Part shown: positions 1 through 11,541 of the stretch, piece by piece | How the letters are laid out: every line of letters begins with the position of its first letter | Numbering within the stretch: position 1 is the first letter of the stretch | From: Owenia fusiformis | Lineage: Eukaryota > Annelida > Polychaeta > Sabellida > Oweniidae | Assembly: GCA_903813345.2 (NCBI GenBank) | Contig: CAIIXF020000006.1 | Span: 17,674,348 to 17,738,347 of the forward strand | DNA length: 64,000 nucleotides | Reading direction: 5' to 3' | Made by a program: the position numbers and the translations under genes | The notes under the pieces: generated by a model | Seen by the model: the letters and a program-made list of their open reading frames with translations, nothing else | Databases searched by the model: none | What the model was told of the DNA's origin: nothing

Positions 1-646
1 TTCTTGCGGACAAATGATATTCTCCTTTTATGGTAGTTTTCAATCTAAACCTTTAAATCATACATCTCATGCTCTTAAAAGAGGTGTTCACATGGAGAAG
101 TTTTAGGCATAAGGACATTGAGTAAAAAACATACTTATTAGGGTACACATAACCCTACCTGTCTCAAAGTTTTATAAGCATAATAAATCATAAGCAAGTC
201 ATAACAAAAATATATTACATATGCTAACACCTGTAGAAATATGTTCCCATTACATACTCTTGTACTAGATGATATTCAGGGTGTGTGTCATAAAAATTTT
301 AGGCCAAAACTGAGAAAGTGTCGAAGGCATGCAAGGCGATCTAGGAAACCAGAGTTCAGGAAAGCAGGGTTCACTGTTCGTTTCCATTGACACCTGTGCC
401 AAACTACATTCATATAATTTATATGACAGTGAACAGTAGGTTTACAGTCACACCCGGGTGTGCTGATTCTTTATTAAGTGTTCGTTTCGCGGACCAGGGT
501 GCACTAGGGTTTAAGGCTATTCCAAACGAAATAAGTGTTTAATGAGGCCATGACATTTTTTATATGTTATTCTGTATCTACCAAGATGTTAAACTTATTA
601 AAAATAGTTTGATTGGTCTAAAATGTGCAAAGCTAGAAGACCCCTT
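1..646. other. No gene recognised
   Basis: AT-rich sequence with frequent stops on both strands. I see no exon with splice sites, no RNA gene and no transposon ends. Confidence 0.5.
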
Positions 647-785
647 GTATTCGCGAATGCAACTTACGGCTACTGGCTAGCGGATTGACCTATAAATTAA
701 CTCGTCAGTTTGAACTTGTAATTTAAGATACTTCTGCTACTTACAATTCCGAACACCTCGATAGTCGGTGCAAGTAGATGCAAAT
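647..785 (+). mobile_element. Partial copy of GTATTC-ended MITE
   Basis: The left end, GTATTCGCGAATGCAA followed by CGGCTACTGGCTAGCGG, matches the terminal inverted repeat of the complete copy at 41718-42124. A second block near 750-770 (cgaacacctcgatagtcggtg, inverted relative to the full copy) is also shared. The middle is deleted and the right end is not clear, so this looks like a truncated non-autonomous DNA transposon with no coding capacity. Confidence 0.6.
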
Positions 786-1889
786 AAAAAATAATAAGTT
801 TATTTTATATGTAATACATGTTTGGGCTACTCTTTCAAATGATTAAAGGGAGATCTACTTTGGCTTCTCCTTTAGGAGACTATGGGATATTGTTCTACAT
901 ATATTTTGATATCACATGTAAAAACATGTCAATTAAACACTTGTCTAATGGGCCTACTACATTATGTACATCACATATGTTTCGAAGATGTTCCAACAAA
1001 GCTTCATTCCCCTGCTTCAGATATCTCATCTATCATTCCTCCAAATTGAGGATTGCTAAATCTTATATTGAGGTATTTTTTAGTATAATGGATGAGGTTT
1101 ATGTCACAGTTTGCTATCTCATTTTTGATGATATTTATTATTGGTTTATCATTCTTTTATTGAGTTAACTCCTAATCTTTGTGATACTTCATTCTAAGGA
1201 TAAAGTTCACGGGTCGAACATCGAACATCATTTTTGTTTGTTAAGTCACTACATGAGAGATTGATGTACAGAATATTGTGACATACGGAATGTTTCAAAT
1301 CTCTTTTATCTTTGATGCCCTGAGATAAAGTTTCAGATAAGTCATGGTCCTCGGGTTTGTGTTCATTCAGCAGTGTTCTCCCCAGAATCTTTTCTCAAGT
1401 GGGTGCAAAATTCTCATTTTCACAATTCACACTGAAATTGGTCAAATATGCCCATTTTTATGATTTTTCTCATTTTCAAGTGGTTGTAAATGGATTTTCA
1501 GGTAGGTGGAAGCCTGTTTTTAAAATCTCAGGTGGGTGCTACGCCTACTTGCTTAAATGCTAGGGAGATCACTGATTTAGTTGAGGTGGTAGATGAAAAC
1601 TTACAAACTTTTTAATTTGCTATAGGTTTGATAAGAGAGGAAATTTAATCGCATCTTGATGAAATAATTTATGATTTATTTGCTAATGTGATAAGATGTT
1701 CAATCGTAAAAAAATAAACAGATTATATCATCGTCAACTAACCTGCTACTCTGAGTGAATTATAGAATCCCAGTTATATTGATCAATGTTATCTCAAGGG
1801 ACTCATGAAGTGAAGCGTTGCGATAAATTGGGGATTTTCAGATTTTGTAAAATAATACTGAAAAATCTTATTGAAGACTTCCTTATTAT
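786..1889. other. No gene recognised
   Basis: This holds two short open frames (818-1168 and 1357-1563, +) of AT-rich, F/Y/I-rich composition with no recognisable domain and no convincing splice context. I treat the stretch as intergenic or intronic. Confidence 0.5.
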
Positions 1890-2245
1890 TATGTCACTAC
1901 CAAAAAGGCGATCAGTGGTTGGCGATCGGCGGTTGGTGTCTGTAACAAATTCTTAAAACTTCCACTAACTTAACAAATACTGTTTAGACTGACTTCAGTT
2001 TTTTTCAAAATCATCTACATGTATAAGTTTTCAGAAGTTAAAATCTGACTTTAGATTTGACGTTCATTGACCTTCTCAAGGTCAAAAAAGGTCATAAGGT
2101 CTTTTTTCAACTTGCTTCAAAATGACCAATTTTTTTTCAAAATCATCTCCAAGTTCTCAGAAATTCAAATGGCTTAAGATTGAACTAATAACATTGTGAG
2201 CAACTAGGTGGTGACATTTTGTCATGATTATGTCTTGTTTTTGTT
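1890..2245 (+). repeat. Fragment of dispersed repeat family shared with 24.0-25.4 kb
   Basis: The stretch caagttctcagaa...tcaaatctgac...gatttgac...cattgacct...aaggtcaaaaa at about 2030-2170 matches the inner part of the large repeat at 24350-24510 and 24960-25100. It is preceded by a ggttggcgatcggcggttggtgtctg block whose relatives occur near 22560 and 32230, and followed by a gtgacattttgtcatg block also seen near 55270. It is a degenerate mosaic of dispersed repeats. Confidence 0.6.
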
Positions 2246-4628
2246 TTTTTTATTTGTACCAGTCATGCAAGATGCATCTAAAAAATTGATATGATATGAA
2301 AGATTAATTTTATACAAAATATTATTTCAAATATCCAAACATAATCAGACAGCCATGGATGTTTACCATGGAAAAATGAATGGTCATTACATGCACTAAA
2401 GCAAATGTGTTTGGTCAGGTGTAAGCCTTATTTTTGTGTGTAATACCTTCGACTATTTAACATAGGATTTGAAGGATGGTAATAACTTGGGAAATGCTTG
2501 TAGTCAAATATTAGCTTACCAAAACTACTTGAAAGTGCCATGCGCCAAGTTTTGGCAACTTCAGGAGTTAAACCCTTTTCTAGTTTAATGATGTGATGGA
2601 TATTATGTCTTTAATGAACGTGTACAGTAAATTGAACATTTACCATTATACCTGTCTAAAGTGAATATTATTAGTGAAATTCGTCTAAAGTTAATATTTA
2701 TAGTTAAACCTATCAAGTATGAAGATTTATAATTAGACCTGTTTTAAGAACAACATTACATTATTTATCTACAAAATATATAGTTTTGTATTAACTAGGG
2801 ATTGATGATTTTTAATAAATGCAATTAAGAATAAACATAACTCTGTAAAGTTGTTTTCTTCTGTCATATTTTCATAAAAGCAGACCTGAGGGAAATTTTA
2901 TAGATATGTCAGTCTTAAATCCATTTGAATGATTGATAAGACTGGCAATTTACTATTCAGCACGCAGCTTTGAAAAATATATTGGTTATTGTTTTTTTTT
3001 GAGGTTTGCCAATTTGTCACGATTTCATTAAGTAAAACAACACATGTCACAATGATCAGGTTTCATTCAAGTTTCTCTGATCTTTAGGCAAATAATGGAT
3101 TTCACTTTTAATCCAGATTTTTATCTGAAGTTATAAGCTAAAACCAAAATAAAAAACAGTAATTTTCTATTCAGCCAAGGTGAAGGTTGGCACAATCTTT
3201 TTTAATCATAATGTCTTTTATTTCGAAATATTTTATTAAACAGTTTAAATATGATGAGAGTGCATTAATTGGACATACTAATTTGTAATCATTAATGGTT
3301 CAAAAATCAGTTTTACATTAAGAAGGTACAAAATCATTTTTAATTTTAAACATTATCTACAGTCTATATCACAACTGGTTGGCGTTATCATCATTATCAT
3401 TATATGAATTAAAATATATCACATATTTGAGCAAGCTCTGTCAAATTAATGCTTAACGAGTGATGGTGCTGCTTATGTTCTAAAATGCCCATAAAAAGAT
3501 ATATTTGCTTCAGCTGTAAAAATGCTCATCTGATGAATTTCGTTTGCTAATTATACATTCTAATTTGTATGGAGTTTATTAAAGTTTGTATTTAAGACAT
3601 AAACTATAAGCAAGACTTTATGAGAACTGAGTTATATGATTAATTTTTCCTCAATTGATATGCTTTTGAAATAAACCTAATAATCCAATAAAATATACAG
3701 TAGTTCTCATATTATGTTTTAGATTTAATCCTCTCATAATTACACAATTTATCATATAATATCAACAGCCAATCAATTAGGGAGGTTAAGCTAGACATTT
3801 TTATGAGAACTCGTATGTTAATGTATAATGCCCCAGAAAATATCCCATTTTGTAAGCCTCATATCAAAAAGGCTAGTTTTTTTAAAATAGGCCATTTGGA
3901 AAAAATAGGCCTCAAATTTTGTTTCTTGGGTGCTATATTGTGATAAGTTTGCCGAAAGGGTGGATGGGGAGATAGGTGGGCAGTTGGGCATCCCGATCTA
4001 TAGAGATTTCCAAATAGGATTTCTTAGCCTCTCTCTAGATCTCGTGAATTTTCAAACTCTCCTGGCTTTGATATATGATTCTGCTGAAAATAATCATAAT
4101 GTATAAATGGGTATGCAAACCTTCAAAGTGGCCAATTATAAGCTTCATAAAATGGTTTTGTGTCTAAGATCACGATGAATTAATTCCCTATTTGATCAAA
4201 ATTGCTTATCTCATTCCTGTAACAATCTAAAGAACAGAGAGAGCGGGGTAATAATTTGCTGTGTCAAATGAAGCAACTACGAGAGTATCTTTTGTTAGGT
4301 TAGTCCATGTAGTCAAGTCAACCCTGATGTGATTTATGTTTGTAGGTATACTCTCTTGGACAATCACTATTTTTCTGTTGTAAATTGATGCAATCTCATT
4401 GTTCAATATTTCAACCTTAGCACATATGAAAATAGAAACAGTCTGTTAGACTGATAATACCTCTGAGTGTTTTCATTGTTGGTTTTAAGATAACACGTCT
4501 TTTGATCAATATTGCTATACCAAAAACCTTTAGATCCAAACAGCTTACTAATCTGAATATCTGCTATAGACTTCAATGTTAAAAAACCTTGGAATGTGAA
4601 CACTTGCTGAACACTTTTGGCCAGTCCT
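2246..4628. other. No gene recognised
   Basis: Very AT-rich, with stops in every frame at short intervals. The word ttatgagaact recurs near 3617 and 3802, and agttctcat occurs near 3704. These are too short and scattered to define an element. Confidence 0.5.
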
Positions 4629-4634
4629 AGCAAT

Positions 4635-4937
4635 CACTGGGGAGTATCGTGATGCAACAACACCGTGTTGTTGCATCAAGATGGCCAGACTTCCGGTGAT
4701 AGATTTTCGTACGATATTTTGTTTCCCCGATTAAACCCATTTCTAGGACGAGTTGCTCAATAACCATACACGTGCAGTTAGCGCACGATCTATATTTAAA
4801 GAAACTGTCATAAGTATACATGTACCATCACCAAGAAGCAATTTGTTCACGGTTTTAGTTCCTCACTATTGATGCAACAACACCAAACCGAAGATGCAAC
4901 AACACTCCTCTAGATTTGAGCAATGATGCAGCAACAC
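4635..4937 (+). repeat. Left terminal inverted arm of the foldback element
   Basis: This pairs with 7407-7705. It contains a perfect 13-base-arm palindrome at 4651-4677 (gatgcaacaacac / gtgttgttgcatc, one-base centre) and three further direct gatgcaacaacac or gatgcagcaacac words near 4872, 4891 and 4925. Repeated subterminal words like these usually act as transposase-binding sites, which is an inference here. Confidence 0.85.
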
Positions 4938-5902
4938 CAATTAATAGTATAATTTCAGAAGACCATAAATCTCGAGAGGAACAGATTTTTAAATGCTACT
5001 ATTGCAACACCGTTACCTATTAGGCCTACCCATATTTGCGTTCTTCTCAAGGCATTCAAAATACACGTCCTGCGGGCGAAGATCCTTTATATGTATTTTC
5101 AAAAATTTATACTTTTAAATATTATAATGTACTGGACGTTGTTCTATAACATAGTTCAATCGCTTGGCATGGCAAGCTTTAGTAACCCAATCTATTTTCA
5201 TAAACCACTGTTCTATAGCTTGATGACCCTGGCTCCAGTTAGTATCATTCAAAATGGTGGACAAACATCTTTCGTTCTCGGTAAACATGATAAACATGTT
5301 CCATCTGTGGAACAGTGATAAACTAGTAGATGTACGTTACCACTGTTTATCAAATTATAACTAAAACAGTTTAACTGTGACATTCGTGAGCTTATGTTGA
5401 TGGGATGATTGCTTCATCTATGATATAATATGATTCTTTATTTCCTCCAATTTGGAGAGCCAACGTGTAAAAACGTCTAATTGACTTTATTAGAGAGGCC
5501 GTTTAGTTACACGTTTAATGGAAATCTTGCCCGACGCACGTGTAGAATTATTGCTCTCTTTGGATTCCTTCTCTCCGACAGAGTAAAAAGGTAAACAAAA
5601 GTGATAGGATTAAGGGCCCAAAAAGGTAAATTGATAGGGGTACAGTTATCCCAGATATCCCGGGCCCTCGGGAAATATCATATTGTCTCTCGGAATAAAA
5701 CCAATATTGAATCCCTCTCAGTAAATAACCTTTATATAATAGCATTGTATAACTGCAATATCATCAAACCAACACTCATCCTATACAACTCTTGAGAACG
5801 ATGTACAACTCCTGGATAGCGTAAACACCTGAGCATATACAACTCTTCAACTTGATATATGACATCATACTTTGGGTGGGATAACAAAGGATATACAATA
5901 TA

Positions 5903-6060
5903 CAATTGTAGACCTCTCTTGAGGTCAACTGGCAAAATTGTATACCGATACTGTAATCCTTGAAAGTTCGGAGGTCGAGGTCAACAGTACTCTCAGAGTT
6001 TACTGTTGAGGTATACACTTTGGCCAGTTGACCGAATAGAGAGGTTAACAATTGTTTGTT
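5903..6060. repeat. Internal foldback unit, copy 1 of 3
   Basis: The unit begins caattgtagacctctc...ggtcaactggcaaaattgtat and ends with a near-complement, ttggccagttgaccg...gaggttaacaattg, so each copy can form a hairpin. The other copies lie at 6098-6230 and 6448-6620 in the same orientation. The centre carries aaggtcgaggtcaacagtac-type words. A small MITE amplified in tandem inside the larger element would explain this. Confidence 0.75.
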
Positions 6061-6097
6061 AGTCCGAAGAATATAATAATTTGAAGGATATAATATA

Positions 6098-6230
6098 CAA
6101 TTGTAGACCTCTCTTAAGATCAACTGGCAAAATTGTATACCGATACTGTAAACCTTGAAAGTACTGTTGATCAAGACCAGATGACACTTTTGCCAGTTGA
6201 CCGAAAAGAGAGGTTAACAATTGCTCTGTT
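6098..6230. repeat. Internal foldback unit, copy 2 of 3
   Basis: Same unit as 5903-6060 with a shorter centre. The two arms, acctctcttaagatcaactgg and ccagttgaccgaaaagaga, are both present. Confidence 0.75.
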
Positions 6231-6447
6231 AGTCCAAATAATATAATAATTGGACGAATATAGAATCGAATATCACGTGAACATATTTGATAAGTAAAGG
6301 TATCATATTTTAGCAAAAAATCCCCAAACCGTCGAATACTTGTAATTTTTACACAACTTGTTTTTTCAAAATTAAAAAAAATTCAACATTAAAAAAACAA
6401 TTTTTCAAAAATAGGGGTCAACAGTACCTAGTAGTGGTCAACAGTTT

Positions 6448-6620
6448 ACAATTGTTGACCTCCCCAAGGTCAACCGGCAAAATTGTATACCGAGACTGTT
6501 AACCGAAAAACTACTGTTAACAGAGACCGAAGGTCGAGGTCAACAGTAGTTTCAAGGTTTACAGTCGAGGTATATGATTTTGACGGTTGATCGAATGGAG
6601 AGGTCTACAATTGTTTTGTT
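6448..6620. repeat. Internal foldback unit, copy 3 of 3
   Basis: Diverged copy (caattgttgacctcccc... to ...gaggtctacaattg). Just downstream, about 6955-7075 holds a two-copy ~70-base repeat with ttgaccgct, accaatcagaat and gaggtactaac words that reuse the same gtcaacag theme. Confidence 0.7.
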
Positions 6621-7406
6621 AGTCCGAGTAAACTAATAATACACATATAGACGACAATCATCAATCGGCATGGCTTCATTTCACAACCTTTTCTCCGAAC
6701 CACGTTAGCAATATTTTTTTAGAAAATCTGGAGACAGTGCAAGTAGCTTAACTCTGTATTTGGCACATCACAGCGTACTCGTTAGTGAATTAATGTTGAT
6801 TTTAAGTTTCTATTTGTATTTTTGCTATACGTGTCGCCTAGTAAAGTCATTTTCATCAACGTTTACAAAATGTCCGTCTTCCATGTTTTTTTGTGACGTC
6901 ATGAAACTTTTTTTCAGAAGTAGCGGTCAGCAGTACCTAGTAGCGGTCAACAGTACATAATTTTGACCGCTAATCACCCAATCAGAATCGAGTATTTCAG
7001 TTGAGGTACTAACAATATATTTTGTTGACCGCTCATCAACCAATCAGAATTGAGTATTTCAATTGAGGTACTAACAACACAAAATGACTGATATCTGTCG
7101 CCTTTCCAAAATTATATTAGTTATTTGTAAGCAATTTCCATATGGTAAATCAAGGGCATTTAATTTAGAAAATGTATAATCTTTATTTTTCAGATACAAT
7201 ATCAATGATTGCCTCCCGGGGATTCTGTACTTTATTTAGTTTGCCTTGTATATCCTTTTAACTTTGATATAGACAAAGAAACCAAACAAAATACGTTTCG
7301 TTCATGGACCACTGACCCACGCGTTTTATTCATGTCCCGACCTGCACCTGTAAACAGAACATAAAACAGTTTCTCTCGTTGTTCAATGATACATTATATT
7401 GGCGTT

Positions 7407-7705
7407 TTTGCATCAGCACATTGGTGTTGTTGCATCATCGATAAGAAACAGAGTGGTGTTGTTGCATCAATAGTGAGGAATTAAAACCACGAATTTATCG
7501 CTTCTTGATGATGCTACATGTATACCAATGACAGTTTTTTTAAATATAGATCATGCGCTAACTGTATGTGTATGATTATTGAGCAACTCGTCCTAGAAGT
7601 GGGTGTAAATTGGGAAAACAAAACATCGTACGAAAATCTATCACCGGAAGTCTGGCCATCTTGATGGAACAACACGGTGTTGTTGCATCACGATACCCCC
7701 CAGTG
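7407..7705 (-). repeat. Right terminal inverted arm of the foldback element
   Basis: Reverse complement of the left arm. The palindrome is at 7663-7689 with one substitution (gatggaacaacac), and further ggtgttgttgcatc words occur near 7422 and 7453. Confidence 0.85.
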
Positions 7706-7711
7706 AGCAAT

Positions 7712-8666
7712 GCTCTGATTAGACAGGTATACTGTAGTATTACTGTACTTGCATGTAGAACTTGGAATTGGCCATCCTCCGAACACAGGCCTCCAGAACT
7801 CGTACCTAATGTAGAAGGAAGGAACTTTGTGGATGATGTCTGGAACCCTGCGTTCAGAGGATGGGAATTTGCAAGATTATGAATATCGTTGCCACTTCTC
7901 TTCTGTTTCAATTCAACTCTTTATTATAATGAAAAAATGAGTGAACTAGGTGTTTGAATGATCTGATCCCTGTACTGATCTGATCCCTCTGCAGTTAGGG
8001 GAGTACAAGATCTTGATGCATTTGTTGAAGTACAATGTAGGCTCAATGAGAAATAGCATATCGTACCTTATTACAAGCAGAAGTGCGTTTATTTTTAGTG
8101 AATTATGCAAAATTATGAATTACCTGGTATTCAATACCTAAATCTTATAAATATTAAAAATCAGATTTGTGAAAAGTTAAAATATCATATAATCTAGCAC
8201 CAATATTGAAGGATCATGGCACTATAAGAACATCACAATAGTATTACTGCCTCATGTTTATATTAAGAATTTCATCACAATTCTAGGTATTAATCTCATA
8301 TCCAAACGATATGTCAGTTTATAAAGAAAAGTTCCAATTGTTAAAGAAATCATACAATGAATAAAATAGGGTACTCTAATCTTTTGGTCAAATGTGATAT
8401 GTTGATATAGCCGAGATTAGAGAGCATAATCTTGTCCAAAATAATACAAAGTAGAAAGTAATGGGCAGTGTGTGAGCTCTTTTGATAAAATATTCTGCAG
8501 TTTACGTGCAAGTATAACTAGTAAAGAGTCTAGAAATAAACAAGGGGAGGGACAAAAAATAATTTTTGAAAGCCCCTGTTTTGTACGTTGGCCTCACATC
8601 TGTGGGTGATAATAAAGTATTTTCTACTCTATGCTCATCAAATCTTTATATTCTACATCTGTTCTC
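7712..8666. other. No gene recognised
   Basis: AT-rich sequence between two transposons. The duplicated words ctgatctgatccct near 7960-7990 are the only local repeat seen. Confidence 0.5.
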
Positions 8667-8670
8667 TTAA

Positions 8671-11537
8671 AGGGAATGCGAAGTTTTGTCCCTTAAACTT
8701 GATAATAAGTTAGAATAATGATATATCTTTCAATCCAACTTAGTTTTATTGTTCTATCATTATCCTTTTTATTGTTATTGGGCCCCGGGTTTTGCATATG
8801 AACTGGACCACGGAGCTGCCATTTCAACCGTAAAGTGGTTCTTTACGACATTGTTATGACGTCATTGATGCCAGACTGATGCCTTGGCATTTCAAAAGTT
8901 TTGTGGCGCCATATTTGAATCAAAAAATGAATGCCGAGTTATTGCCATTCCAAAACCAAAGAAATCATTTCAAAGGAACTAAAAGAATACGTATATACCA
9001 CCCATAATAAAGAACGATTTCAATAGAATATTAACGCCGGCATTTTCGGAATTGCTTTTTACCTATCTAGACATGGAATGTCTGGAATGCAGGTTAGATT
9101 TATTCTTTATTTACACTTGAAACAATCTGGGATTCTTGACTTTTTAACTTTTATTAAGGCTAACGCTAAATGCGAACAGAGAATGCTAATTCTATCGGGC
9201 GAATGCAAACTATTTGAATAAAATATAATAAAATTAATTCAACCAACCCATCTTGAATTTCCAAGAATGCAATGGTTTAATTTGCTAGTCTCATTACAAA
9301 AATACGTGTTCGTACTTTAATATTCATTGTATTTATGTTTATCTTTAACACAGGTATTCAAATAAATTAAAATTTTAAAACCGTATTCAATTACTATCAT
9401 GGATTCGTATTAGCCTCAAGTCACATTTTTACGGGACCGTACGGTCTATCATTTCTGTGGTAAGTAGGATTTCTACGGTTGCCTAAGTATTTCTGCAGTC
9501 AGATAATTTAGCAGTCACATTTGCTAAGATAGCCGTACGGCGTATCTTGATTATGAGGAAAAACTACGATTCCCGTACGGCTGATAAATGATGACGCACG
9601 ATCAGCGTAGGGCGGCCCTACGACGTGCGTAGTTTTTCTTGAAGGCATCCACAAGGGTCTCTATGGTTCGGAAAGGTCAATTGTAACCTATGAAATCCAA
9701 GCGCAGCCGCAAGTCGACCGTGAACCCGACGTACGGCCGTCGTGAGACCTACGGTTTGGCTGCTGCTTGTTGATATCTATGGTGACCACAGGAAAGAAAA
9801 AGTTTTAATTCCGACTCTACGCCTTGTAAAAACTGGATATGTCGTGTACGTAGACAGCAAGGTGACCCCGCAGTAATTTACTGATTTCAGGGAAATACGA
9901 TCGACGTGTGGTCGCATTGAACAAATGTGACTGAAGCTTTTAAAGTTCCACTTATTTTCCGATATAGAAAAACAAAAGGTTGTATGCCATTAAATTGAAA
10001 ATCATTATTTCGAAAATACTGTAGAACTGTACTTACCACGGATGTTATATAATTAAATTCGAGCTCGAAATCAGGAATTGTTTTTAACAAAAAATAAATA
10101 TATAATAAAATAATATTAAACTATTGGCGTACTATCAATACGGCAATTGCCTTATCGTCGTTGAAATGAAATATCATACTACAATCGACCCCATCGTCTC
10201 CCCGCATCACTGAATGTTATGAGCCTTCTCTTGTCATGATCCAAGGTGAAATACCATTGAATCTTGAAAAGCTTTTTTGTCATATCGAATGTCGCTACGG
10301 TGATATGATGATTGAAATTGGTCGTTTAACAACTGAGAAAAATTAAACATTACGTATTATTTTTTGAAAATATGACAGTGGCATGTCCTTGTAAAGCTAT
10401 TGCGCATGCCAATCTTAATATTTTAAAGCTATTGCGCATGCCAATCTTAATATTTAGGAGATTGACATTTACATACGTATCATTTAGACGACATCGATTT
10501 TTCGTTTTTTTGTTTGCGTTTTTCTTTCTTTCATTCTCCAATATGCACCTATTCATGCACCTATACATATTTGAATAGAATACTACAGATTGAAGAAATC
10601 TACCATTTATGATTAGGTAAGAAAGCAATTGCGGCAGTATGCCTATTTGCCGACGTATACCTTAAGGTGTTAATAATGATGTGCCGTAAATGCTCATCAG
10701 CGCATTAATGAACATTAGCATAGATTTTGATATTTTAAATGGTATGTCGTGTATTCTACATAAATATGGTAAATGCAACTATTTGTTGGATGCGTTCAGC
10801 CGATGATATAACTTACTCATTTTCACCACAAATACGCCAACACATTAGCCACATTAATCTTAGTTAAATAAATCCCCATTGATGCACAGTAATGCATTTA
10901 TGTATAAATGCCATTTTGTATATTTTAATGCATTTACCTCATTTATTGGTTAAATATACAAGAAAACATTTACAGGATTTGAACAGATTTATCCTTTTTA
11001 CCCAGTGTTATCATTATATAAAATAATTCTAGTGGATATTTTTCAAGTGGAATATAATGCGATGACTTCCGAATCGCGCAGCCGATATCTCATAAGTTTA
11101 GTGATTTTTCTACCTAGCCTTTACTATATCACATTGATTGGAGAAAATAAATACAAACATTTGAAAAAATACATTGCAACAATTCAATTTCTATGAAGAA
11201 TATATTGAAACAACCTTTCCAAATATATGCTATGATATGGACATGAACATGCGGCAACAATGTTAAGCGGACAGAAATAGTTAAAAAATATCAGTGAAAT
11301 GTCTTCTATTTCTGCGATCCGAGTATGACGCGACATTTCCCAGGCATCAATTTTAAGGCATCAATGACGTCATTGATACATAACAATGGCGGCATCCGCA
11401 GCGATCCAGATATGGGTACTTTGAACTTGAATTATATGTTAGTTCAAACACGATATGTCCCATGAGTGAGCTGAAGTGATAGATGATGGTTATAAGTAGC
11501 CAGCGTGTAAATTAGAACATGAAACTTCGCATTCCCT
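8671..11537. mobile_element. TTAA-flanked DNA transposon with AGGGAATGCGAAG ends (Kolobok-like)
   Basis: The left end AGGGAATGCGAAGTTT at 8671 and its complement ending at 11537 are flanked on both sides by TTAA (8667-8670 and 11538-11541). A second symmetric block, tgacgtcattgatgcc, lies at about 8857 and in inverted form near 11360. TTAA duplication is used by piggyBac and Kolobok. piggyBac ends normally start CCY, so AGGG ends favour Kolobok, but this is a guess from termini only. The 2.87-kb interior has no transposase frame. It includes a 38-base direct duplication (two copies of agctattgcgcatgccaatc, about 10396-10455) and a CpG-rich part with many tacggc/gtacgg words (9430-9860). Confidence 0.75.
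9420..9860. repeat. CpG-rich stretch with repeated tacgg words
   Basis: Words such as gaccgtacggtc, gccgtacggcg, cgtacggctga, ctacgacgtgcgtag and gtacggccgtcgtgag cluster here, in contrast to the AT-rich surroundings. Most are short palindromes. I recognise no coding frame. It sits inside the TTAA-flanked element and may be an older insertion within it. Confidence 0.5.
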
Positions 11538-11541
11538 TTAA

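Larger units (their letters stand above)
4635..7705. mobile_element. Foldback DNA transposon, ~300-bp inverted arms, AGCAAT target duplication
   Basis: The outer ends CACTGGGGAGTATCGTGATG and its complement (ending ...CCCCCCAGTG) begin inverted arms of about 300 bases. The element is bounded by AGCAAT at 4629-4634 and 7706-7711, a perfect 6-base duplication. The arms align well, sharing the outer palindrome, the block with cttccggtgatagattttcg and the gatgcaacaacacc motifs. The interior holds three copies of a ~150-base foldback unit and no transposase frame, so the element is non-autonomous. The superfamily is uncertain: CACTG ends recall EnSpm/CACTA, but those usually duplicate 2-3 bases, whereas 6-7 bases would suit families such as Dada. 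Open frames at 7576-7911 and 7610-7882 straddle the right arm and are not genes. Confidence 0.85.

Noticed and set aside
7576-7911. Two overlapping frames on opposite strands (111 and 90 codons)
   Set aside because: They read through the right arm of the foldback element and its flank; the matching left arm does not keep the frames.
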